A stretch of DNA of 64,000 nt, from assembly GCF_009910325.1 (NCBI RefSeq), contig NZ_SUMG01000001.1:248001-312000 (forward strand), in the 5' to 3' direction. The notes under the pieces were generated by a model, which did not search any database, had not been told where the DNA came from, and worked only from the letters and a program-made list of their open reading frames with translations. Each line of letters starts with the position of its first letter. The first letter of the stretch is position 1. Position numbers and translations under genes: made by a program. Below are positions 8,459-16,323 of this stretch, piece by piece. The DNA comes from Isachenkonia alkalipeptolytica. GTDB lineage: Bacteria; Bacillota; Clostridia; Peptostreptococcales; T1SED10-28.

Positions 8459-9691
8459 ATGCTGATGGAGATGAATTCTGAGACAAAGGGCCGAGGCTTT
8501 ATTATTCGTTGCAGCCGGGAAGGCATTATTAAAGATATTATCCGAAATGAACTGAAACGGGAATTTCCCTTTGATCCCAAAGAAAACATCCATTATTACC
8601 TGGATCATGAAAGTCTTATAGAATATAAAAGATTTTTTGCCGAAGTAGCGGAATCCGGTACCGGTTTAGGTTGGAAACTGAATCTTAAGGGCCAGGAAAA
8701 AAATATACCCTTGACCTTTGCTGGGGTTCTGGATGAGGAAGACTTTTTTGTTGTTGCCGCCGAGAACGCAGATCAAATTTTAGATTATTACGAGGAACTG
8801 ATCAAAAGGAACAGCCCCTATGGGGAGAAGATTCGTGATATTATAAAAAGAAGTTTTACAAGAAATGTCACACGAAACAATGGGTTGCCTAAAAATGCAG
8901 AGGTAGAAACTTATCATCATATCAGCACCTTGAATAATGAGTTAACCAATATGCAACGAACATTAACGAAAAAAAACATTGATCTGAAGCGTTTGGATAA
9001 GCAGAAAAACGAATACTTAGGTATGGCGGTTCATGATCTTCGTAATCCCATAGGTACCATTATGGGGTATAGTGAAATACTGAAGGGAGAAATTCAAGCG
9101 CAATTGAATGATGAACAAAGAGAGATGCTGGATTTGATCTCCAGCTCCAGTGAATATATGCTGAAGATTATAGATGATTTTCTTGATGTTTCTAAAATTC
9201 AGTTGGGGAATTTGCAGTTGGATAAATATTTAATAAATATTGAGGACCTTGTAAGACATAATATTTCCAATAATCTTATTGTGGCTCGTCAAAAGGATAT
9301 TAATCTGGAATATCTCCTTAAAGGAGAATCCCCATTTGCAAAAGTGGATCCCGGTAAGTTGAACCAAGTACTAAATAATCTAATAGGGAATTCTGTAAAA
9401 TTTTCCCCCTCCCACAGCAGTATAAAAGTCACGGTATCATCGGACCATGAGAAGGTGATCATCGAAGTGTCAGACCAAGGCCTTGGGATTTCAATGAAAG
9501 ATAAAGAAAAACTGTTTAAGCCCTATCAGCAGACGGATACAAAAAGTACCGAAGGAGAAAAGGGGGAAGGATTGGGTCTTGCCATAGTTAAAAAAATCAT
9601 CAAAGGTCATGGCGGGGACATAAAAGTGGAATCGGAAGAGGGAAAGGGCTCGAGATTCTCTGTGCTACTTCCGAAGGAAGAAGTGAATTAA
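8459..9691 (+). CDS. Soluble sensor histidine kinase
   Basis: About 410 residues with no membrane segment. The N-terminal 110 residues resemble a PAS-like sensor fold. A coiled coil (about 155-185) leads into the HisKA H-box YLGMAVHDLRNP with the phospho-acceptor near H192. The HATPase domain has N box NQVLNNLIGNSVKFSP, G1 DQGLGIS and G2 GEGLGLAIVKK. Start choice is open: the ATG at 8459 is 4 nt after AAGGGG, the ATG at 8465 has better spacing. It lies 96 nt after the B12-binding sensor, and no response regulator is adjacent. Input from the B12 protein is the obvious hypothesis. Confidence 0.9.
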   Translation: MLMEMNSETKGRGFIIRCSREGIIKDIIRNELKREFPFDPKENIHYYLDHESLIEYKRFFAEVAESGTGLGWKLNLKGQEKNIPLTFAGVLDEEDFFVVAAENADQILDYYEELIKRNSPYGEKIRDIIKRSFTRNVTRNNGLPKNAEVETYHHISTLNNELTNMQRTLTKKNIDLKRLDKQKNEYLGMAVHDLRNPIGTIMGYSEILKGEIQAQLNDEQREMLDLISSSSEYMLKIIDDFLDVSKIQLGNLQLDKYLINIEDLVRHNISNNLIVARQKDINLEYLLKGESPFAKVDPGKLNQVLNNLIGNSVKFSPSHSSIKVTVSSDHEKVIIEVSDQGLGISMKDKEKLFKPYQQTDTKSTEGEKGEGLGLAIVKKIIKGHGGDIKVESEEGKGSRFSVLLPKEEVN

Positions 9692-9718
9692 TGGCCCTGA
9701 CATAAGGAGAGGAAGCCT

Positions 9719-10900
9719 TTGGAAGAAAAAAGAACGATAGGACGGAGTACATTTTTAAAAGACGTTTTGATCTGTTCTCTCGGTGCCTACGGTGGCCCCG
9801 AGGCTCACTACGGAGTTTTTACGGATCAGATGGTTATTAAGAAAAAATATTTGACCGAAGAAGAGCTTGTGGAGCTGATGGCCTTAACCGGAATTTTACC
9901 GGGTCCCAGTAGCACCCAGACGATTGTTGCTATCGGATACAAAACCGGTGGGCCGCTGCTGGCGCTGCTGACCATGCTGGTATGGGCATTGCCTGTTCTT
10001 ATAGTAATGACCCTACTTTCTTTTTTGACCCAAATACTAACGGATATGAACCTCTCCCAGGAAGGACTGCGCTACATTGGTCCTATGGCTGTAGGGTTTA
10101 TTATTGTAGCCGCATACCGAATCGGACGAAAGGTGATAAAAGACGGAATCACCTTGGGACTTTTAATATTTGGAGGGGTAACTACATATTTTTTGAGGGA
10201 ACCCTGGGTGTTTCCCTTGGTGTTGATCTTTGGCGGAGCCGTAAGTGTTTTAACATCTAGGGAAAAGGATATGTGGCATCGGGTTAAATTGAACCCTCCA
10301 TGGAAGTACTTAATTCTCTTTGGAACCTTCGCCTTAGGAAGCCTGGTGCTGGTGTTTCTCTCGGATAATCAAATGATTCGGCTATTTGAGAGTTTCTACC
10401 GCTACGGTTATTTGGTCATCGGCGGCGGACAGGTGGTAATTCCGATGATGTACAGTGAGATTGTGGAAGTGAATCAACACATGAGTAGTCAAGAGTTCTT
10501 AACGGGCTACGGTCTGGTACAGGGGCTTCCCGGTCCGATGTTCAGCTTCAGCGCCTATGCCGGGGGCATGGCAGCTCGGGGAGGAAGTGCCGTAACCCAG
10601 GTCCTTGGTGCTGTGGTCAGCGGCATAAGCATCTTTCTGCCGGGGCTTTTATTAATTTACTTTATCTATCCCGTGTGGGAACGGCTGAAAGGGATAAAAG
10701 GTATTAAAATCGCTCTTCGGGGGATTACCGCCGTGGCCGGAGGACTGATTACCATTGCAGCGGTGATCTTAATGCAAAGCAGCGGGTTTGCGATCGATAA
10801 CTTTATAGTTATGATCTTGACCGTCGCATTGCTTCTGACGAAGAAAATACCGGCACCCCTGATTGTTCTGGCGGTTCTGGTTTCTGGATTTTTGCTTTAG
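9719..10900 (+). CDS. chrA: Chromate transporter, two-domain ChrA type
   Basis: 393 residues, all membrane. Two homologous CHR halves are visible: SLGAYGGPEAHYGVF and LTGILPGPSSTQT in the first, GGGQVVIPMM and GLVQGLPGPMFSFSAYAGG in the second. The family exports chromate, or in some members handles sulfate or another oxyanion; the real substrate here is unknown. Translation probably starts at the TTG at 9719, because AAGGAGAGG lies 6 nt upstream and no ATG is suitably placed. It follows the kinase by 27 nt and may share its transcript. Confidence 0.9.
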   Translation: MEEKRTIGRSTFLKDVLICSLGAYGGPEAHYGVFTDQMVIKKKYLTEEELVELMALTGILPGPSSTQTIVAIGYKTGGPLLALLTMLVWALPVLIVMTLLSFLTQILTDMNLSQEGLRYIGPMAVGFIIVAAYRIGRKVIKDGITLGLLIFGGVTTYFLREPWVFPLVLIFGGAVSVLTSREKDMWHRVKLNPPWKYLILFGTFALGSLVLVFLSDNQMIRLFESFYRYGYLVIGGGQVVIPMMYSEIVEVNQHMSSQEFLTGYGLVQGLPGPMFSFSAYAGGMAARGGSAVTQVLGAVVSGISIFLPGLLLIYFIYPVWERLKGIKGIKIALRGITAVAGGLITIAAVILMQSSGFAIDNFIVMILTVALLLTKKIPAPLIVLAVLVSGFLL

Positions 10901-11089
10901 ATTTTGTCTTGAGATAATGTAACTAAATTATTTGTCATAATAAAAGAGATCCCGGAGGAATGAGGTCGGTGAGCATTCATATGAACCTCAAAGGAAATTA
11001 AAGGATTGAACTTGAGACAATAAGACGTTTAATATGTAAAAAAAAGGGTACATGCTTACTATAATAATATATGTGAGGGGGTACTGAAT

Positions 11090-11524
11090 ATGAAGATTTT
11101 GGTAGGATTTGATGGTTCTGAGGGCAGCAAAAAAGCATTAAAGATGGCAAGGAGTTTAATCTACACCTGTGTGGTTGGTGAAATAACGGTTGTTCATGTA
11201 CAGAGAAAGAGTCCTATCAAGTATGCATCCTATGAAGAAGTACTGGACATAAGTGATATGGATCAGACTTTAAAAGAAGTTTTTGATGAGGCCTACAAAG
11301 AAAGTCAGGAATCAATCAAATACCTAGAAAATGCTAAGGTAGAACTTAAAATCATAAAGGGGGATAATCCGGCTCAAGTATTAGCGGATTATGCAGAGGA
11401 TAGAGCGTTTGATCTGATTGTTGTGGGTGCAAGGGGAGCCAGCGGATTAAATAAATGGAGACCCGGCAGTGTAAGTAAGGGAATCGTGGATAATTGCTGC
11501 ACAAGTGTGTTGGTTGCAAAATAG
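11090..11524 (+). CDS. Universal stress protein (UspA family)
   Basis: 144 residues, single Usp domain. It starts MKILVGFDGSEGSKKAL, and the C-terminal ATP-binding motif G-x2-G-x8-G-S is present in VGARGASGLNKWRPGSVS, followed by SVLVAK. That makes it an ATP-binding-type Usp. SD GAGGGGG precedes the ATG, and a TATAATAATATA box lies at about 11060. It is monocistronic. The 10901-11089 gap upstream holds an imperfect dyad (TGAGGT...ACCTCA, about 10960-10990) of unknown meaning. Confidence 0.9.
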   Translation: MKILVGFDGSEGSKKALKMARSLIYTCVVGEITVVHVQRKSPIKYASYEEVLDISDMDQTLKEVFDEAYKESQESIKYLENAKVELKIIKGDNPAQVLADYAEDRAFDLIVVGARGASGLNKWRPGSVSKGIVDNCCTSVLVAK

Positions 11525-11620
11525 TATAATTTAGATGCTTCTGAAGTTTCAAGGTCTTCAGTCTCATCGAGGCATTCTTTCGGTTTACATTCTCTAAATA
11601 ATCAGTTATTATAGTTCTGT

Positions 11621-11716
11621 GGGCAGAGTAAGTAGTATGCGTTAAGTGTTAGAAGATGGGAAGTTGCTTCTAAACGAAGATGAACATCGCGTTATACTGC
11701 TGCATCCGCTGTTTCA
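11621..11716 (+). ncRNA. Tetrahydrofolate (THF) riboswitch
   Basis: The sequence fits the THF riboswitch consensus along its length: GCGUUAAGUG near 11639, GAUGGGA near 11655, ACGAAG near 11674, CGCG near 11688 and CUGCAUCCGCUG near 11698. It ends about 75 nt before the start of a folate ECF transporter gene, the usual partner. Downstream, ATTAGAGA (11719-11726) can pair with TCTCTTAAT (11740-11748). TTTCTCTT (11737-11744) can instead pair with GAGAGAAA (11772-11779), which overlaps the Shine-Dalgarno sequence. Translational control is therefore plausible; that pairing model is mine. Confidence 0.9.
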
Positions 11717-11791
11717 CCATTAGAGATTTTACTGAATTTCTCTTAATGTTGGAGCTTCTATGCCTAACTTTGAGAGAAAGGAGGTGCCGAG

Positions 11792-12379
11792 ATGGATCGT
11801 TCGGATAATATAAGTGTCAAAAGATTTTTCAGCCCGGGAAAATTAACCACAAGAACTCTGGTTATCAGTGCATTGCTGATTTCCATGGCGGTGGTACTGG
11901 GTCAATTTTCCTTTATGGTAGGACCCAGTGTGCGGATAGGATTCAGTCGAATTCCAATTATCGTATCCGGTATGCTGTTAGGGCCCTTAGCCGGAGGGTT
12001 GACGGGCATTGTACATGATTTGATCAACTTTATCATGCGGCCTGCCGGCGGTTTTCACCCCGGATTTACCCTGAGTGCCATGATGACGGGAATGATTCCC
12101 GGATTTATTGTTCAGTTCAGTTTATTCTCCGGTTTTAGAAAGTTTAACAGATCTCGAAAAGCATTTACCGTAACCAATGTGGTTACCAGTGTTGCTGCGG
12201 TTTACTTGATTGTAACCTTGTTGATGAACACCTACTGGCTATCCCAGTTAATCGGGGACAGCTATCTGGTGTTGCTGCCCGTAAGGGCATCAACCCAGTT
12301 GTTGGCCAATGTGGTAAATGCCTTAGTGATTGTGATGCTTGCGAAACCTTTGGAAAACTTTAAAAAACAGTATTCATAA
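11792..12379 (+). CDS. folT: ECF transporter folate-binding S component
   Basis: 195 residues with about six hydrophobic helices. The family motif FHPGFTLSAMMTG lies near residue 90, after the GPLAGGLTGIVHDLINF segment. It binds folate and works with a shared ECF energising module (EcfA/A'/T), which is not in this window. AAAGGAGG lies 8 nt before the ATG at 11792. The THF riboswitch upstream supports folate as substrate. Confidence 0.93.
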   Translation: MDRSDNISVKRFFSPGKLTTRTLVISALLISMAVVLGQFSFMVGPSVRIGFSRIPIIVSGMLLGPLAGGLTGIVHDLINFIMRPAGGFHPGFTLSAMMTGMIPGFIVQFSLFSGFRKFNRSRKAFTVTNVVTSVAAVYLIVTLLMNTYWLSQLIGDSYLVLLPVRASTQLLANVVNALVIVMLAKPLENFKKQYS

Positions 12380-12394
12380 GATAAAAAGATAACC

Positions 12395-12440
12395 CTGCCC
12401 CGGAGAGGTTCTAAAAGAACTTTTTCGGGGCAGTTTTTTT
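12395..12440 (+). terminator. Intrinsic terminator after folT
   Basis: Stem CTGCCCCG (12395-12402) with CGGGGCAG (12426-12433), followed by seven T residues. Confidence 0.9.
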
Positions 12441-12642
12441 GCCCGAGCACAGAACAAGGAGTTCGATGCAAAAATCCTATTCAGAGCTTACCTAGCACCA
12501 TCGATAGGACTTACCAGCATTGCACTGATGTTTTATGCATATATCCTTATGTAAAAATCATTTGTAAGACCACAGAGTAGTGTATAAGCCTATACAACAA
12601 TCCTGTCGCCAATAAAACAATTTTAAAAAGGAGAAGATATAA

Positions 12643-13238
12643 ATGGTGATTGAAGAACTCTATCCCCGAGTATTTAAAGAAAGTCCATACGTAAATTTCT
12701 AAAAAACTCTTAGAACCATCGGTGATCGAAAAGTTAAAACAGCAAATTCATAAACTGGAACCGTTGTTTGAAGAGATTTAAACGGAAGTTGCCATTTTTG
12801 AATAGAAGGAAGTCAGCGGTTTTTTTCAATCAATGCCCCTCATTATATTGCGATTTATTCCGAGGAAAAGGAAGGATATTTATTGAATGCCGGTTATATT
12901 CTGCAACAACTGGACTTGTATTTATCAAAAGAAGGGATTGGAACCCTATGGCTGGGACTGGGCAAACCTCAAGAAAGCCTGAAAGCCAAGAACGGCTTAC
13001 TATATGTAATCACTTTGGCCGTTGGGAAGGCCAAGAAAAAACTTCAGCGGAAAAGCAGCGCCGAGTGTAAACGAAAGGCAGGAACGGTTCACTTGATCCT
13101 CGGAGCAAAGCATTTGCTCCGGGATTTATTTTTATTGAGGTCTTTCGAACCAACCACGGACTTTATATTATTCTCCCGTTGATCACCCCGGCCGTAAAGG
13201 GTGCAGGATCAGACTTTAAGCCTGTGAAAGGATTATAA
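12643..13238 (+). pseudogene. Degraded nitroreductase-family gene
   Basis: Recognisable nitroreductase pieces occur in order but in different frames. An N terminus (MVIEELYPRVFKES) ends at an early stop; then come IEKLKQQIHKLEPLFEEI and NAPHYIAIYSEEKEGY, then NAGYILQQLDLYLSKEGIGTLWLGLGKP, which is the typical FMN-binding helix region, and finally AVGKAKKKLQRKSSAECKRKA. At least one nonsense change and several frameshifts separate them. The 3' end is uncertain. An SD (AAAAGGAGAA) still precedes the old start. Confidence 0.75.
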
Positions 13239-13565
13239 AATATATGCTTGGCAATCGTTACTTTTGGTTCACAACATCCAAAAGAGGGTAAAAACACATA
13301 AATCAAGAAACACCACGTAAAATTCCATGAGATGAGGAAAATGAGGGCTGAAAATGTTGGAAAAAATTGATTTGTCTTTTAATGTTGGGGAAGAGAATTG
13401 TTCGATGGAAATTTTAAAAACATTATGCTTGAAAAAAAATCAATACCGGGGACACATCCAGTGTGATTCTATTATCATGGATCAGGCCGTCGTCTCTAGG
13501 AATGTTCTTCGAGGCATGTTCATTTTCTAAAAAGAGTAGGAAATGTTTGCAGGTGTAATAGGATA
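13239..13565 (+). other. Decayed intergenic region with one short open frame
   Basis: 13354-13530 encodes 58 residues starting MLEKIDLSFNVGEE. This resembles the N terminus of polyphosphate:AMP phosphotransferase/PPK2-type proteins, but the rest does not match and the frame ends early. It could be another gene remnant continuing the degraded stretch. No strong SD is present. Confidence 0.3.
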
Positions 13566-13594
13566 ATAAACCGAAGAGTACATCTTCGGTTTAT
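13566..13594. terminator. Hairpin upstream of the ArsR gene
   Basis: Perfect 12-bp stem ATAAACCGAAGA / TCTTCGGTTTAT with a 5-nt loop. It is A/T rich on both flanks, so it could work in either direction, although the T-run is short. Confidence 0.6.
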
Positions 13595-13668
13595 TTACGT
13601 CCTAATAACATATTTTTTAGACAGGCTCGCCAAATTATTTGAATAAAAGCTTGACAAAGAATAAAGAA

Positions 13669-13698
13669 CATATTAACATATGCATATAATGGAATATG
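13669..13698 (+). promoter_or_regulatory. Probable ArsR/SmtB-type operator and promoter
   Basis: CATATT (13669-13674) and AATATG (13693-13698) flank the perfect palindrome ATATGCATAT (13678-13687). A -10-like TATAAT (13685-13690) lies inside. TTGACA at 13651 is too far from that TATAAT but could serve a nearer -10 such as TATTAA. AT-rich dyads over the promoter are typical ArsR-family targets, and the regulator gene starts 14 nt further on. Confidence 0.6.
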
Positions 13699-13711
13699 AA
13701 AGGAGGTAAAC

Positions 13712-14071
13712 ATGAAATCTTTACAGGGATTTTTAAAACTGATCTCGGAAGAAACCCGACTTAGGATCCTGATGTTGTTAAATGAAGAGGCCTTATGTGT
13801 TTGTGAACTGGAAGCAATATTAGAAGTTCCCCAACCCAGAGTATCAAAAATTCTTTCGAAATATCGGGATTTGGGTTTGGTGATCGACGAGAGAAAGGGA
13901 AAGTTCATTTACTATAAACTTGCTTTAAAGGATCCGTTGCATCAGGCCATCGTTTCCACTATAAAAGAAAAAAGAGAAACCATTGAACAGTTATCCCGGG
14001 ATTATCAACGCATGTTGACAAAAGAGGGGTTACTTAATGCCTGTCAAGGCTCCCCCTCGGAACTGGAATAA
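13712..14071 (+). CDS. ArsR-family metalloregulator
   Basis: 119 residues with a winged helix. EALCVCELEAILEVPQPRVSKILSKYRDLGLV holds the ELCVC-type cysteine pair in the first recognition-domain helix, the classic As(III)/Sb(III) site of ArsR proteins. AAAGGAGG lies 6 nt before the ATG. The permease gene follows 45 nt later, and a palindromic operator lies just upstream. Autoregulation released by arsenic or a similar thiophilic metalloid is inferred from family knowledge. Confidence 0.9.
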   Translation: MKSLQGFLKLISEETRLRILMLLNEEALCVCELEAILEVPQPRVSKILSKYRDLGLVIDERKGKFIYYKLALKDPLHQAIVSTIKEKRETIEQLSRDYQRMLTKEGLLNACQGSPSELE

Positions 14072-14116
14072 CCATCAGATAGAAAATCAGACTAAACATT
14101 AGACAAGGAGGATATT

Positions 14117-15148
14117 ATGGAATTATTTTTAGAAACCATTAAATCAGGATTTGAAGCCGTGGGAGACTATGTGACCCTTCGACGGTTAATGTCTTTAACC
14201 ATTGCCTTTTTCCTTTCCGGTGCCATTGCTCAGTTCATGTCTCAAGGCGCCGTACTGAAATACTTTGGTCCGAAAGCGGATAAAAGAGTGGCTTACTTAA
14301 TTGCATCATTATCAGGAGCGATTTTAACGGTATGCTCCTGTTCAGTGCTGCCCATGTTTGCAAGTATACGACAGAAAGGGGCCGGGATTGGTCCAGCTAT
14401 TACCTTCCTGTTTTCCGGACCCGCTATTAACGTGTTGGCCATCAGCATGACCTTTACGGCACTGGGGTACGATATTGGACTGGTTAGAGTAATCGGAGCC
14501 GTAATTATTTCTCTGGTTATTGGGCTGATAATGTTCTTGATTTACAACAAAAGCGAAGTGGTGGATGAAAGTGAGGAAATGTTCAGTGTAGAGGATGACA
14601 GCGATCGGACGATGCTACAGAACATGATGTTTTTCGCCAACCTACTGGCTATATTAATTTCCGGAGTGCGAAATCCTATACCCACCCTGTTATTAGTGGC
14701 ATTGCTTTTCCTTCAACTGAAAAAGAACTTTACCTTGGAGGAAGTGAAGGACTGGGCAGCGGAAACCGGAGATCTGGCAAAAAAAATTGCCCCCTTATTC
14801 CTAGTGGGAATTTTTGCGGCGGGAGTTATTCAGGCTCTGCTTCCCCATGAGGTGGTAGCTCAGTTTGTCGGTGAGAACACTTATGCTGCGAACCTTTTAG
14901 CTTCTGTATTTGCCGCATTCATGTATTTCTCAACTCTTACGGAGATCCCTATTGTAGAAGCCTTTATGGAAATGAATATGGCAAAAGGCCCTGCTACAGC
15001 TCTTTTATTAGCGGGACCATCCTTGAGTCTTCCGAATATGATTGTTATTTCCAGAGTATTGGGTAAGAAAAAAACCGCTACCTATATTGTTTTGGTAATG
15101 TTTATATCCGCCGCTGTAGGATTGGTGGCAGGCAATATTTTCTATTAA
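14117..15148 (+). CDS. arsP: Permease of the ArsP/SO_0444 family
   Basis: 343 residues with about eight hydrophobic helices and a soluble acidic loop near residues 150-175. The sequence LTVCSCSVLPMFASI near residue 75 contains the cysteine pair found in many members, and the two helical halves carry GPAINVLA and GPSLSLPNM. ArsP proteins export trivalent organoarsenicals in Campylobacter; other members have unknown substrates. Pairing with an ArsR regulator supports metalloid export. AAGGAGG precedes the ATG. Confidence 0.82.
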   Translation: MELFLETIKSGFEAVGDYVTLRRLMSLTIAFFLSGAIAQFMSQGAVLKYFGPKADKRVAYLIASLSGAILTVCSCSVLPMFASIRQKGAGIGPAITFLFSGPAINVLAISMTFTALGYDIGLVRVIGAVIISLVIGLIMFLIYNKSEVVDESEEMFSVEDDSDRTMLQNMMFFANLLAILISGVRNPIPTLLLVALLFLQLKKNFTLEEVKDWAAETGDLAKKIAPLFLVGIFAAGVIQALLPHEVVAQFVGENTYAANLLASVFAAFMYFSTLTEIPIVEAFMEMNMAKGPATALLLAGPSLSLPNMIVISRVLGKKKTATYIVLVMFISAAVGLVAGNIFY

Positions 15149-15185
15149 TTAAGATTAATCAGCATAGCGTAAGTACAGACAAAGG

Positions 15186-15220
15186 GACAGGGACCTGTTA
15201 GTTTTAAGTGGGTCCCTGTC
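15186..15220 (+). repeat. GACAGGGACC hairpin
   Basis: Perfect 10-bp stem GACAGGGACC / GGTCCCTGTC with a 15-nt loop, just after the permease gene. The GGGACAGG core recurs in the terminator at 19405. The T-run is weak, so terminator function is uncertain. Confidence 0.7.
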
Positions 15221-15592
15221 TTATTGCTCTCCTACAGTAGAGTTTCATTATACTATAGGATTAATTTCAGCGATCTAGGGCTTAGCATGTTTACGGAGAA
15301 AATAAATATGTCGGATTATGGAGAATCCGGTGCAAATTTGAAAAAGAGATACCTATTTATAGGGTATTAATTCACTCAAAAAAGGAATAGGAAGAGAACA
15401 GCTATTTCTTTTTTTCGGTTTTACTTGAAATAAAAAAGAAGTATATGAAGGATTTTCTATAAAAAAATAGAATAATTACATAAACGGATATCAAAACTGT
15501 GACGGATAGGGTTAATCGGTTTAAATGGTCCATCAAAAGAAGGAGGATTTTAAGTTGATGGGTAGTAAATAAATAACGAAAGGATGATGGCG
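15221..15592 (+). other. Intergenic, no feature recognised
   Basis: About 370 A/T-rich nt. I see short stop-rich frames only and no convincing promoter, RNA or repeat. AAGGAGGATTTTAAGTTGATG near 15540 looks like an SD followed by a TTG/ATG, but the frame closes after a few codons. Confidence 0.5.
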
Positions 15593-16231
15593 ATGTATAA
15601 ATGTACAAACTGCGGGGTGCTGGCATGTATAGAGGAAAGTCCTCAAAGCCTTCCGGGAAACTGTCCGATGATTAGTGAGACCCTTTTGGCGAAATCTTTC
15701 TCCGAATACGAAAAGGAAGAAAACAAAGACTTCCATTTGAAAGCCACGGAGATCGAAGCGGCAGGGTATGGACAATGGCCAAGAGTAAGGGAAATCATGG
15801 AGTTTGCCAAGTCCATGAATTACAGGAAAATAGGTATCGCTTTTTGTCTCGGGCTCCATAAGGAAGCGGGAACTTTAAACCATATATTAGAGGAGGCGGG
15901 ATTTGAGACGATTTCGGTGATCTGTAAAACCGGCGGGGTGGCGAAGGAGAAAATCGGTATAAAAGATGCATTGAAAGTACGTCCCGGTACCTATGAGACA
16001 ATCTGCAACCCTGTGGCCCAGGCGAAGCTGCTAAATGAGCGGCAATGTGATTTTAACATCGTGGTAGGACTTTGTGTCGGTCATGATTCCATGTTTTATA
16101 AATATTCGAAAGCAATGGTGAGCACTTTAATTACGAAGGATCGGGTCCTGGCCCATAATCCCGCTGGAGCATTATACTGCTCGGAAGGGTATTTTAAATC
16201 TAAAATTTCTGATGGAAATAAAGGGGAGTGA
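15593..16231 (+). CDS. DUF1847 putative metal-binding protein
   Basis: About 212 residues. It begins MYKCTNCGVLAC, a paired C-x2-C cysteine motif, followed by GNCPM, then GIAFCLGLHKEA, ETICNPVAQA and VVGLCVGHDSMFYKYSKA. These are the conserved blocks of DUF1847, a cysteine-rich family common in anaerobes and thought to bind metal. Its function is not known. Three ATGs are close together; I prefer 15593, which leaves 9 nt after AAAGG. No partner gene is adjacent. Confidence 0.85.
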   Translation: MYKCTNCGVLACIEESPQSLPGNCPMISETLLAKSFSEYEKEENKDFHLKATEIEAAGYGQWPRVREIMEFAKSMNYRKIGIAFCLGLHKEAGTLNHILEEAGFETISVICKTGGVAKEKIGIKDALKVRPGTYETICNPVAQAKLLNERQCDFNIVVGLCVGHDSMFYKYSKAMVSTLITKDRVLAHNPAGALYCSEGYFKSKISDGNKGE

Positions 16232-16323
16232 AGGAGTAGCCAAAAAAGGTTAAACTTTTTCAAACACAAGTTTTGATGCTTATGGTTTCGGAGTGAAAGC
16301 GATAAGAAAGTGAGGAAAAATAA

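Noticed and set aside
12768-13182. Two overlapping 99-100-codon frames as separate genes
   Set aside because: They are pieces of one degraded nitroreductase gene.
13669-15148. Full arsenic resistance operon
   Set aside because: Only ArsR and an ArsP-type permease are present; no arsB, acr3, arsC or arsA was seen.
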